DNA of 64,000 bases from positions 186,001-250,000 of the forward strand of contig NZ_LOKZ01000035.1 of NCBI RefSeq assembly GCF_002211365.1. The letters run 5' to 3'. Below the pieces are notes generated by a model that saw only the letters and a program-made list of their open reading frames with translations, was not told the origin of the DNA and made no database searches. Below are positions 33,658 to 41,809 of the stretch, in pieces. Numbering within the stretch: the first letter of the stretch is position 1; every line of letters starts with the position of its first letter. The position numbers were made by a program, and so were the translations under genes. The stretch is from Rhizobium sp. R711 (GTDB lineage Bacteria > Pseudomonadota > Alphaproteobacteria > Rhizobiales > Rhizobiaceae).

Positions 33658-34902
33658 ATGACAAAGAATGCAATCGTACTTGGCGCCGGTATCGTCGGCG
33701 TATCGACGGCCATTCACCTGCAGCGCCGAGGCCTGCAGGTGACGTTGATCGACCGCAAGCCGCCGGGCACTGAAACCTCGTTCGGCAACGCCGGTCTCAT
33801 TCAGCGCGAAGGCGTTGTGCCATACGGCTTTCCGCAGCAGATCGGCGTTCTGATCCGCTACGCCTTCAACAACCGGATCGATGCCCACTATCACCTCCGG
33901 GCGCTGCCCGGACAGCTGGCGTTCCTTGGCCGCTACTGGTGGAATTCCAACGCCAAACGTCACGAGATGATTTCCCGCGCTTATGCACCGCTAATCGCGC
34001 ACTCGATTTCGGAGCACAATGATCTGATTGAAGCGTCGAATGCGCAGCATCTGATCCGGAAGAATGGTTGGATGGAGATATTTCGCACGGCCGCCCGGCG
34101 CAATGCCGAATTCGCCGAGGCCGAGCGGCTACGCGCCGAGTTCGGCGTCATGCACGAGCAGTTGGATGCCGCTGACGTAACGCGGCTCGAACCCCACATC
34201 AAGGGCGATTTCGTTGGCGGTCTGCGGTGGCGTGATCCGTGGTCAGTGCTCGACCCGCTTGGCCTGACAATGGCCTATCGCACCCATTTCGAGAGCTTGG
34301 GTGGAAAGTACGTCACCGGTGACGCCAACTCCCTGGGTCGTTCCGGCGCGAGCTGGAGGGTGGTGACCAGCCAAGGCTCTCTGGATGCGGAGCACGCGGT
34401 CCTGGCGCTCGGCCCCTGGGCCACCGTGGCCACACGTCGGCTCGGTTATGCTTTTCCGCTCGGCGTCAAGCGCGGCTATCACATGCACTATGCCGCGGCA
34501 AACAATGCTACCCTCCACAACTGGACGCTGGACGCTGAGCGCGGTTACTTGCTTGCACCGATGAGCCGCGGCATCCGGCTGACGACGGGTGCTGAATTCG
34601 CCGCGCTGGATGCACCAAAGACACCCGTGCAGCTCGATCGAGCCGAGAAGGTGGCGCGCACGGTCTTTCCGCTCGGCGAGAGGCTTGATCCGGAGCCATG
34701 GATGGGCGCCCGCCCCTGCACGCCTGATATGATGCCCATTATTGGAAAGGCGCCTCGACACGACGGGCTATGGTTCGCATTCGGCCACGCTCATCACGGA
34801 TTGACGCTGGGACCGGTCACCGGCCGCGCTTTGGCGGAGGTAATCACCGGCGAGAGGCCGTTCATCGATATTTCCGCCTATTCGCCGCAGCGTTTCATCT
34901 GA
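33658..34902 (+). CDS. FAD-dependent amino-acid oxidase/dehydrogenase (DadA-like)
   Basis: Encodes 414 residues. The dinucleotide-binding motif AIVLGAGIVGVSTAIHLQRR is at the N-terminus and the DAO-family C-terminal sequence GLWFAFGHAHHGLTLGPVTG near residue 375. The middle (RTAARRNAEFAEAERLRAEF) and overall length resemble D-amino-acid dehydrogenase small subunits (DadA), which oxidise D-amino acids and feed electrons to the respiratory chain. Substrate is uncertain; hydroxyproline- or opine-type oxidases look alike. The ATG at 33658 is favoured over a GTG 15 bases upstream. Confidence 0.85.
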   Translation: MTKNAIVLGAGIVGVSTAIHLQRRGLQVTLIDRKPPGTETSFGNAGLIQREGVVPYGFPQQIGVLIRYAFNNRIDAHYHLRALPGQLAFLGRYWWNSNAKRHEMISRAYAPLIAHSISEHNDLIEASNAQHLIRKNGWMEIFRTAARRNAEFAEAERLRAEFGVMHEQLDAADVTRLEPHIKGDFVGGLRWRDPWSVLDPLGLTMAYRTHFESLGGKYVTGDANSLGRSGASWRVVTSQGSLDAEHAVLALGPWATVATRRLGYAFPLGVKRGYHMHYAAANNATLHNWTLDAERGYLLAPMSRGIRLTTGAEFAALDAPKTPVQLDRAEKVARTVFPLGERLDPEPWMGARPCTPDMMPIIGKAPRHDGLWFAFGHAHHGLTLGPVTGRALAEVITGERPFIDISAYSPQRFI

Positions 34903-34903
34903 G

Positions 34904-35437
34904 CTAAGCGACGCCCAAAGACTTGAGATCACGGAGCGCCGTTGCCGCGATTCCTTCGACCGTATCGTCGATATCGACCGTCACGACGCCCGGCTCACCG
35001 GTCGGCACTTCGAGTGTCGTGAGTTGGCTTGCCAGCAATGATGGGGGCATGAAATGACCCTTGCGCTCACCCATGCGCTTCGTCAGCAGCTCCTTCGAGC
35101 CTGACAGGTAGACGAAGGACAGATTACCATTTACGGCGTTGCGTAACCGCTCGCGATAGGTGCGCTTCAGCGCCGAGCAGGAAACGGTGACGCCCTGCCC
35201 GCGATCAAGCGATGCTTTCATCGTTTGACCGATGAGATCGAGCCAAGGCATACGGTCGTCGTCCGTCAGCGGGATGCCCTTCGACATCTTCTCGACATTC
35301 GATGCCGGATGCAGCTGGTCACCCTCGACGAATTTTATGCCGAGGGTGTCCGAAATCTTCAGGCCGATCGAGGATTTACCGCAGCCACTGACCCCCATGA
35401 CGATGATGGCGTAAGGGGTTTCGTTGGTCTCTGGCAT
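34904..35437 (-). CDS. gntK: Gluconokinase
   Basis: Encodes 177 residues, the usual size of GntK, which phosphorylates gluconate to 6-phosphogluconate with ATP. Walker A is MGVSGCGKSSIGLKIS (about residue 14), followed by FVEGDQLHPASNVEKMSKGI and the conserved CSALKRTYRERLR. The C-terminal KGHFMPPSLLASQLTTLE is also diagnostic. It is convergent with the preceding oxidase gene and followed by the dpp operon on the same strand; no gluconate transporter is near. Confidence 0.94.
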   Translation of the reverse strand: MPETNETPYAIIVMGVSGCGKSSIGLKISDTLGIKFVEGDQLHPASNVEKMSKGIPLTDDDRMPWLDLIGQTMKASLDRGQGVTVSCSALKRTYRERLRNAVNGNLSFVYLSGSKELLTKRMGERKGHFMPPSLLASQLTTLEVPTGEPGVVTVDIDDTVEGIAATALRDLKSLGVA

Positions 35438-35488
35438 TGCTTATCACTCCCATCGTTCCGGGACTCCCGGAGACGGGAGAACTCGACC

Positions 35489-36328
35489 CTAAGACACAGC
35501 GAGCGCCGTGCTCTTGCGCGCAAGGCGAGCCTTGATGGTGTCGACATCGGCGCGCGGCGTGGCAGCGAACAAGGTCTTCGTATAGCTGTGCTGCGGATCA
35601 TTGAAAACCTGATCCCGCGTGCCGTACTCAACAGCCTCTCCGAAATACATCACCATGACATCGTCGGCCATGTAGCGGACGACCGACAGGTCGTGGCTGA
35701 TGAAGACATAGGTGAGATTCAGTTCGTCCTGCAGATCGGCGAGCAGATTCAGCACCTGGGCCTGGACCGAAAGATCGAGCGCCGACACCGGCTCGTCGAG
35801 AACCAGGAGCCTCGGCTTCAACATCAGAGCACGAGCAATCGCGATGCGCTGACGCTGGCCGCCAGAGAACATATGCGGATAGCGGTTGAAATGGATCTCC
35901 TGCAGGCCGACCTTCTTCAACATCGCCATCGCCAATTCGCGCCGCTCGGCGGCGGGCGTATCGGTGTTGATGATCAGGGGCTCCATCAGGATGTCGCCGA
36001 TCTTCTTGCGCGGGTTCAGCGAACCGTAGGGGTTCTGGAAGACGATCTGTACCTTGCGGCGAATTTCCGGTGTCAGATCGCCGGCAGCGATATCGACCTT
36101 CTTGCCATCGATAAACAGCTCGCCGCCGCTTGCCGGATCGATCATCGTGACGATGCGGGCGAGAGTCGACTTGCCGCAACCGCTTTCGCCAACGATGGCC
36201 AGCGTCTTGCCCTGCTCCACCTTGAAGCTCACACCCTTGACGGCATGTACGGTCCTCTCCTTCTTGAAGAGGCCGCCCGGCAGATAATAGTTGCGGACAA
36301 TGTTCTTTGCTTCGAGGACTGGCGTCAT
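35489..36328 (-). CDS. dppF: Dipeptide ABC transporter ATP-binding protein, second subunit
   Basis: Encodes 279 residues. Walker A (VGESGCGKSTLARIV), the ABC signature (FSGGQRQRIAIARAL) and Walker B (PRLLVLDEPVSALDLS) are intact. The N-terminal EAKNIVRNYYLPGGLFKKE and VEYGTRDQVFNDPQHSYTK are typical of OppF/DppF. Its start overlaps the dppD stop by four bases. It is the last gene of dppABCDF. Confidence 0.94.
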   Translation of the reverse strand: MTPVLEAKNIVRNYYLPGGLFKKERTVHAVKGVSFKVEQGKTLAIVGESGCGKSTLARIVTMIDPASGGELFIDGKKVDIAAGDLTPEIRRKVQIVFQNPYGSLNPRKKIGDILMEPLIINTDTPAAERRELAMAMLKKVGLQEIHFNRYPHMFSGGQRQRIAIARALMLKPRLLVLDEPVSALDLSVQAQVLNLLADLQDELNLTYVFISHDLSVVRYMADDVMVMYFGEAVEYGTRDQVFNDPQHSYTKTLFAATPRADVDTIKARLARKSTALAVS

Positions 36329-37161
36329 TGGGCCGCTCCCTTGAAAATCTCGCCGATGGTCGGCAGTCGGTCGCCCGTGGCATTCTCCGGCAAGGCGGCA
36401 AGCAGCGCGCGGGTGTAATCGCTCTTCGGGGACTCGAAGAGCGACAGGACGTCGGCCTCTTCCATCTTGCGTCCCTTGTACTGCACGATCACGCGATCGG
36501 CCGTCTCGGCGACAACGCCCATGTTATGCGTAATCATGATGAGACCCATCCGATGCTCTGTCTGCAGCCGCATCAGGAGATCGAGGATCTGCTTCTGAAT
36601 GGTGACGTCGAGTGCAGTCGTCGGTTCATCGGCGATCAGCAGCTTCGGATTGCAGGCAATTGCCATGGCGATCATGACGCGCTGGCACTGGCCACCCGAC
36701 ATCTGGTGTGGGAAATGGCCAAGGCGCTCGGCAGGATTGGGAATGCCAACGGCCTCGAACAGCTCGATAGCGCGCTTGCGCCGCGCAGCCTTGTCCAGCC
36801 CGAGATGGATCCGCAGAACCTCTTCGATCTGAAAGCCGACCGTGAAGCATGGATTGAGGCTGGCGATCGGCTCCTGGAAGATCATCGACATATCCTTGCC
36901 GATGATCTTGCGTCGTTCGCTTGCCGACATGCCGAGCAGATTGCGGCCGTCAAAGACCATCTTGTCGGCCGTCACCTTTGCCGTCCACGGCAGAAGCCCC
37001 ATCGCCGCGAGCATGGACACCGACTTGCCGGACCCCGACTCTCCGACGATTGCCAGAACTTCACCCGCATCTACCTTGAGCGACACGCCATCGACGGCAC
37101 GAAACGGACCCGTCGACGTCTGGAATTCAACGGCGAGATTTTCAATTTCAAGAAGTGCCAT
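36325..37161 (-). CDS. dppD: Dipeptide ABC transporter ATP-binding protein, first subunit
   Basis: Encodes 278 residues with Walker A (IVGESGSGKSVSMLAAMGLL), the signature MSGGQCQRVMIAMAIACNPK and Walker B (LLIADEPTTALDVTIQ). The form SGSGKS plus the methionine-rich follow-on is the usual DppD/OppD variant. It pairs with DppF to power uptake. It starts one base after the dppC stop. Confidence 0.94.
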   Translation of the reverse strand: MALLEIENLAVEFQTSTGPFRAVDGVSLKVDAGEVLAIVGESGSGKSVSMLAAMGLLPWTAKVTADKMVFDGRNLLGMSASERRKIIGKDMSMIFQEPIASLNPCFTVGFQIEEVLRIHLGLDKAARRKRAIELFEAVGIPNPAERLGHFPHQMSGGQCQRVMIAMAIACNPKLLIADEPTTALDVTIQKQILDLLMRLQTEHRMGLIMITHNMGVVAETADRVIVQYKGRKMEEADVLSLFESPKSDYTRALLAALPENATGDRLPTIGEIFKGAAQ

Positions 37162-37162
37162 C

Positions 37163-38053
37163 TCAGGACCTCTTCAGTTTGGGGTCGAGCGCATCGCGCA
37201 GTCCGTCGCCCATCAGGTTGATGGCGAGAACGGTGATCAGGATGCACAGACCCGGGAAAGTGACGAGCCACGGCGAGCTCTGGAAGAATTCGCGCGCATC
37301 GGCGAGCATCGTGCCCCACTCAGATGTCGGAGGCTGGGCGCCCATGCCGAGGAAGCCGAGGGCTGCGGCATCGAGGATCGCAGCGGAAAACGCAAGCGTC
37401 GCCTGAACGATCAGCGGCGCCAGGCAGTTCGGCAGGATCGTCTTGAACATAAGACGGAAGGTGCCGGCGCCGGCTACGCGCGACGCTACGACATATTCCT
37501 TCTCGCGTTCGCTGATCACGGCAGCGCGCGTCAGTCGTACGAAATGCGGCTGGTTGACGATCGAGATGGCGATCATGGCATTGAGCAGACCCGGACCCAA
37601 AACGGCAACCAGCACCAGAGCGAGCAGCAGCGACGGGAAAGCCAGGATAATGTCCATGACGCGCATGATGAAGGTATCAACGCGGCCACGGAAATAGCCG
37701 GCGATCAGACCGAGCAGCACGCCGGCGACAGCCGACAGCGACGCGACGACGAGGCCGATGAACAGCGAGAAGCGCGTGCCATAGATCAGACGCGAAAGCA
37801 TATCGCGACCGACGGCATCCGTTCCAAGCAGGAACATTGGATTGCCCTTTTCCGCCCAGACCGGGGGCACGCGTTGCATACCGTCGAAAGGAACGTTTGG
37901 ATCATGCGGCGCAATCAACGGCGCAAAGATCGCCATCAAAAGGACCAGCAGGAAGATGCCGAAGCCGATGACCGCGCCCTTGTTGCGTGAGAAGTAGTAC
38001 CAGAACTCAGAGAGCCCTGACGGCTGGGTCGACTTGGTGGTTATCACACTCAT
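37163..38053 (-). CDS. dppC: Dipeptide ABC transporter permease, second subunit
   Basis: Encodes 296 residues with about six membrane segments. The N-terminal OppC_N region (RNKGAVIGFGIFLLVLLMAI) and the family GTDAVGRDMLSRLIYGTRFS are clear, with the EAA-type loop near VVASRVAGAGTFRLMFKTIL. It forms the inner-membrane channel with DppB, whose gene lies nine bases upstream. Confidence 0.94.
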   Translation of the reverse strand: MSVITTKSTQPSGLSEFWYYFSRNKGAVIGFGIFLLVLLMAIFAPLIAPHDPNVPFDGMQRVPPVWAEKGNPMFLLGTDAVGRDMLSRLIYGTRFSLFIGLVVASLSAVAGVLLGLIAGYFRGRVDTFIMRVMDIILAFPSLLLALVLVAVLGPGLLNAMIAISIVNQPHFVRLTRAAVISEREKEYVVASRVAGAGTFRLMFKTILPNCLAPLIVQATLAFSAAILDAAALGFLGMGAQPPTSEWGTMLADAREFFQSSPWLVTFPGLCILITVLAINLMGDGLRDALDPKLKRS

Positions 38054-38062
38054 AAGCCGCTC

Positions 38063-39073
38063 CTAGTGACGAATACGTGGATTGATGAGACCGTACATGA
38101 GGTCGACGATCAGATTGACGATCATGATGATACCGGCGATCATCAACAGGCCGCCCTGAACGACGGTGTAGTCGCGCTTGAAGACGGCATCGACCATCCA
38201 TTTGCCAATACCCGGCCAGGAGAAGATCGTTTCCGTCAGAATTGCGCCGCCGAGCAGCACGCCTACCTGCAGACCGATTGAGGTCACGACCGGGATCATC
38301 GCGTTGCGCAGCGCGTGCAGGCCAACGACGCGGATGGGGGCAAGGCCCTTCGAGCGCGAGGTCCGAACATAATCCTCGCCCAGCACTTCAAGCATTGCCG
38401 AGCGCGTCTGACGCGCGATGACCGCAAGCGGAATCGTACCGAGGACGATGGTCGGCAGGATCAACGAGACGAACGCCGACTTGAACGCACCGGCCTGACC
38501 GGACAGCAGACTGTCGATCAACATGAAGCCGGTGACCGGCTTGAAGAAATACATCAGCGAAATGCGGCCGGACACAGGTGTCCAATGCAGCGTGTTCGAG
38601 AAGAGAACGATGAGCAGCAGGCCCCACCAGAAGATCGGCATCGAATAGCCGACGAGGGCAACACCCATCACGCTCTGGTCGAACCAGGTTCCTCGTTTGA
38701 CCGCCGCAAAGACGCCGGCGGGAATGCCAAGCACGATGGCAAAAATGATCGCGCAAAGCGAAAGCTCAAGCGTCGCCGGAAAGAGCGACCCGAACTCCTG
38801 CAGAACCGGGCGCTTGGTAACGATCGACGAGCCCAGATCGCCCTGCACCACGTTGCCGAGGTAATCCAGGTACTGAACGTAGACTGGTCTGTCGAGGCCG
38901 AGATCATGCATGACCTGGGCATGGCGTTCCGGCGCCATTACACGCTCGCCCGACATCAGCATGACCGGGTCACCGGGCAGCAGGCGGATGAACGAGAAGG
39001 CGATGAGTGAAACGCCGATGAAGGTTGGGATCAGGATCGCGAGGCGTCCGATGAGAAATCGCAACATTGGCAA
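38063..39073 (-). CDS. dppB: Dipeptide ABC transporter permease, first subunit
   Basis: Encodes 336 residues, standard DppB length. The N-terminus (MPMLRFLIGRLAILIPTFIG) is the family's first helix, and the EAA-like loop YVRTSRSKGLAPIRVVGLHA precedes the last helices. It begins 84 bases after dppA, separated by a strong hairpin described separately. Confidence 0.94.
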   Translation of the reverse strand: MPMLRFLIGRLAILIPTFIGVSLIAFSFIRLLPGDPVMLMSGERVMAPERHAQVMHDLGLDRPVYVQYLDYLGNVVQGDLGSSIVTKRPVLQEFGSLFPATLELSLCAIIFAIVLGIPAGVFAAVKRGTWFDQSVMGVALVGYSMPIFWWGLLLIVLFSNTLHWTPVSGRISLMYFFKPVTGFMLIDSLLSGQAGAFKSAFVSLILPTIVLGTIPLAVIARQTRSAMLEVLGEDYVRTSRSKGLAPIRVVGLHALRNAMIPVVTSIGLQVGVLLGGAILTETIFSWPGIGKWMVDAVFKRDYTVVQGGLLMIAGIIMIVNLIVDLMYGLINPRIRH

Positions 39074-39087
39074 GTGTCCATAGTGTT

Positions 39088-39118
39088 CCGGCGGTCAGGT
39101 ATCAAACCTGACCGCCGG
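39088..39118 (-). promoter_or_regulatory. Perfect 13-bp hairpin between dppA and dppB
   Basis: CCGGCGGTCAGGT (39088-39100) and ACCTGACCGCCGG (39106-39118) form a perfect stem with a five-base loop. No T-run follows on the minus strand, so it is more likely an mRNA-stabilising or partly attenuating element than a full terminator. It lies 15 bases before the dppB start codon region, after the dppA stop. Confidence 0.7.
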
Positions 39119-39157
39119 CCAAGCCCGGGGTTGCCGGGCATCTTTGCATAATTTTGA

Positions 39158-40753
39158 TTACTCGGCGATATCAACGCCGTCGAAACGGTGAACACCGACT
39201 GGGTCCTGCACGAAGCCGGAAACCTTGGCGCTCATCGGTACGAATTCCGTGGAGTGATCGATCGTCGCCCACGGAGCTTCCTTCTTGAAGACGACCTGCG
39301 CCTGTTCGTAAAGCTTGGTGCGCTCTGCGACGTCGGCGGTCTTCTTGGCCTTCTTTACGAGATCGTCGAATTCCTTGTTGCACCACTGCGCGCGATTGTT
39401 GCCGCCGACGGCTTCGCAGCCGAGCAGAGTGTCAAGGAAGTTGTCCGGGTCGCCGTTGTCGCCGGTCCAGCCGAGGATCGCAGCACCGTCGCGGGCCTTG
39501 TCCTTGGAGAGCTTCAGGTATTCAGCCCATTCGTGGGTGACGATGTCGACCTTGACGCCGACCTTGGCAAGGTCAGCCTGCATCAGTTCAGCGGCGCGAC
39601 GTGCGTTCAGCATGTACGGACGTGAAACCGGCATTGCCCAGATCTTCATGCTGAGATCCTTGACGCCAGCCTTTTCGAGCATCTTCTTGGCTTCGTCCGG
39701 ATTGTAGGCGTCGTCCTGGATGGAGTCATTATACGACCACATTGTCGGCGGGATCGGGTTCTTGGCAACCTGGCCGGCGCCTTGGAAGACGGCCTGTACG
39801 ATCGCCTGCTTGTTGATCGCCATGTTCAGCGCCTTGCGCACTTCGGCCTTGTCGAACGGAGCCTGGAGCGTGTTGTAGGCGAGATAGGAGACGTTCAGGC
39901 CCGGCTGTTCCAGAACCTTCAGGTTCGAGTCCGTCTGCAGGTCCTTGATGTCAGCCGCATTCGGATACGGCATGATGTGGCATTCGCCGGCCTTCAACTT
40001 CTGAGCGCGGACAGAAGCGTCCGGGGTGATCGCGAATACGAGATCGTCGATCTTTTCCTTGCCCTTGAAGTAGGCTTCGTTGGCCTTGTAGCGGATGACG
40101 GCATCCGGCTGGTAAGCAACGAACGTGTACGGACCGGTGCCGAGCGGCATCTGGTTCATCTGTTCCATCTTGCCGTCAGCCTGCAGCTTGTCGGCATATT
40201 CCTTCGACAGCACGGACGCGAAGTCCATTGCCAGGTCGGCAACGAAGGGGGCTTCCGGATGGTTGAGCGTGAACTTGACGGTCAGGTCGTCGACCTTCTC
40301 CACGGACTTGATCAGTTCGGGAAAACCCATACCGGCAGCGTATTCGTAGGAAACGCCTGCAACATACTTGGCCCACGGGCTGTCAGCCTTCAGCTGGCGC
40401 TCGAACGAGAAGACGACGTCGTCAGCGTTCAGATCGCGGCTCGGCGTGAAAAACTCGGTGGTCTGGAACTTGACACCCGGACGCAGCTTGAAGGTGTAGA
40501 CCATGCCATCGTCGGAAACCGTCCAGCTTTCGGCCAGGCCGGGCTCGACTTCGGTCTTGCCATGCTTGAACTCGACAAGGCGGCTGTAGACCGTACGAGA
40601 AGAAGCGTCGAAGGTGGTGCCTGCAGTGTAAATGCCGGGATCGAAGCCTTCCGGCGAGCCCTCGGAGCAGTAAACGAGAGTTTTGGACCAGGCTGCGGAT
40701 GCCATGGCCGAAGCCAGGACCGTCGCGGCCAACAAGACAGACATCTTTTTCAT
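39158..40753 (-). CDS. dppA: Periplasmic dipeptide-binding protein
   Basis: Encodes 531 residues. The ATG at 40753 opens a signal peptide (MSVLLAATVLASAMASAAWS) and mature KTLVYCSEGSPEGFDPGIYT, the usual DppA start. Family features include FKLRPGVKFQTTEFFTPSRD and AMPVSRPYMLNARRAAELMQ. It delivers dipeptides (and in rhizobia also delta-aminolevulinic acid) to DppBCDF. It is the first gene of the operon, with a 334-base gap upstream to rirA. Confidence 0.94.
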   Translation of the reverse strand: MKKMSVLLAATVLASAMASAAWSKTLVYCSEGSPEGFDPGIYTAGTTFDASSRTVYSRLVEFKHGKTEVEPGLAESWTVSDDGMVYTFKLRPGVKFQTTEFFTPSRDLNADDVVFSFERQLKADSPWAKYVAGVSYEYAAGMGFPELIKSVEKVDDLTVKFTLNHPEAPFVADLAMDFASVLSKEYADKLQADGKMEQMNQMPLGTGPYTFVAYQPDAVIRYKANEAYFKGKEKIDDLVFAITPDASVRAQKLKAGECHIMPYPNAADIKDLQTDSNLKVLEQPGLNVSYLAYNTLQAPFDKAEVRKALNMAINKQAIVQAVFQGAGQVAKNPIPPTMWSYNDSIQDDAYNPDEAKKMLEKAGVKDLSMKIWAMPVSRPYMLNARRAAELMQADLAKVGVKVDIVTHEWAEYLKLSKDKARDGAAILGWTGDNGDPDNFLDTLLGCEAVGGNNRAQWCNKEFDDLVKKAKKTADVAERTKLYEQAQVVFKKEAPWATIDHSTEFVPMSAKVSGFVQDPVGVHRFDGVDIAE

Positions 40754-41087
40754 GATATCGTTTCCCAGGTTTGTTCTTTTCTTTGAGATCCCGGAAACCC
40801 TCCGGAATGACGGCAGATGGAACGACATTTATTTGCTGAAATCAACGACCGAAGTGGAAAATTTTTCCAGATGGACAACTTTAGTAATTTTCCGCCAAAA
40901 ATGAGCCGCATTTAGAAATAAACGGATTGGATAAACACGATTCCTGTCGCATTTGGTATAATTTCGCGTCGGGGACAGCATCATTGCGCACGTCGCGCGC
41001 GAATTTTTCGCTTCAAACTCGCCTAAAGCAAAACGGCCGCGGCACACAAAAGTTGCCACGGCCGTATCAAAATCTTGTCATCGCAGT
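40754..41087. promoter_or_regulatory. Upstream region of dppA and tail of rirA
   Basis: A 334-base gap with no gene. The AT-rich part at about 40800-40980 should hold the dppA promoter; I could not fix a -35/-10 pair. The part at 41033-41065 is the rirA terminator listed separately. Confidence 0.45.
41033..41065 (-). terminator. rirA terminator
   Basis: ACGGCCGCGGC (41033-41043) and GCCACGGCCGT (41055-41065) pair with one internal mismatch around an 11-base loop. On the minus strand TTTT follows. It lies 22 bases after the rirA stop. Confidence 0.75.
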
Positions 41088-41570
41088 TCAGGCTGCCGGA
41101 GCGGCAACCGTCGGCTTGCGGTGCGGCTGTTCGCCCGTCAGCCCCAGCAGGAAGTTGATCTGCGGCCGCGCCTTGACGAGATCATCGATCGAATATTGCG
41201 CCAGCACGTCGAAGAAGGCGTTGAGCGCCTTGCGCAAGGCGGAGTTCAAACCGCAGCTGTCGACCAGCGGGCATTCGACCATACCGTCATCCTCGAAGCA
41301 CTCTGCCATCGCAAAGCTGTCTTCCGTCACGCGAACCACGTCGAAGAGGCTGATGTCCTTCGCCGGCTTGCCAAGCCGCACACCGCCGTTGCGACCGCGA
41401 ACCGTCTCGACCAGGCCGGCCTTGTTGAGCGGCTGCAGGATCTTGAACAGAAAGAGTTCAGAAACGCCGTATGCCTTGGCAATCTCCGGAATCCGGCTCA
41501 AATGCCCATCATTGGCGGCACAATACATCAACATGCGAACCGCATAGTTGGTCTGCTTGGTCAAACGCAT
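41088..41570 (-). CDS. rirA: Iron-responsive regulator, Rrf2 family
   Basis: Encodes 160 residues. RirA is the iron-sulfur-dependent repressor of iron uptake genes in Rhizobiaceae. The helix-turn-helix lies at RIPEIAKAYGVSELFLFKIL (about residues 26-45) and the three cluster cysteines in MAECFEDDGMVECPLVDSC (about 91, 99 and 105), the spacing known for RirA. The start MRLTKQTNYAVRMLMYCAAN also matches. A palindrome about 70 bases upstream may serve iron control. Confidence 0.94.
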   Translation of the reverse strand: MRLTKQTNYAVRMLMYCAANDGHLSRIPEIAKAYGVSELFLFKILQPLNKAGLVETVRGRNGGVRLGKPAKDISLFDVVRVTEDSFAMAECFEDDGMVECPLVDSCGLNSALRKALNAFFDVLAQYSIDDLVKARPQINFLLGLTGEQPHRKPTVAAPAA

Positions 41571-41638
41571 GCCGATCTCCAGAATCGTCGTCTACAAGCA
41601 GTCTATATAGTGGCTTTGGTAGTTTTGAACAATTCCAA

Positions 41639-41655
41639 AATATGAAATTCATATT
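41639..41655. promoter_or_regulatory. Palindrome upstream of rirA
   Basis: AATATGAA-A-TTCATATT is a perfect palindrome with 8-base arms centred at 41647, about 77 bases before the rirA start. Its shape resembles the Irr-type iron control element (TTTAGAA-N3-TTCTAAA) but the arms differ. An iron-regulator site is a reasonable guess only. Confidence 0.4.
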
Positions 41656-41761
41656 CAGCTTATGTGAGACGGATTGCCGCGACAATTTTTCAAGCGGTCC
41701 GTTCGGAGTCGGCAACTACCGGGACAGCACCCGAAGCATGCCCTTCGACCTCCTCAACGCA

Positions 41762-41785
41762 AATTGGGGGCCGCAGCCCCCAATT
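41762..41785 (-). terminator. Hairpin after mmsA
   Basis: AATTGGGGGC (41762-41771) and GCCCCCAATT (41776-41785) form a perfect 10-bp stem with a CGCA loop. It lies 24 bases after the mmsA stop. The following T-run is short (TTT only), so termination may be partial. Confidence 0.65.
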
Positions 41786-41809
41786 CGATAACATCATCGT
41801 TCTTTCGCC

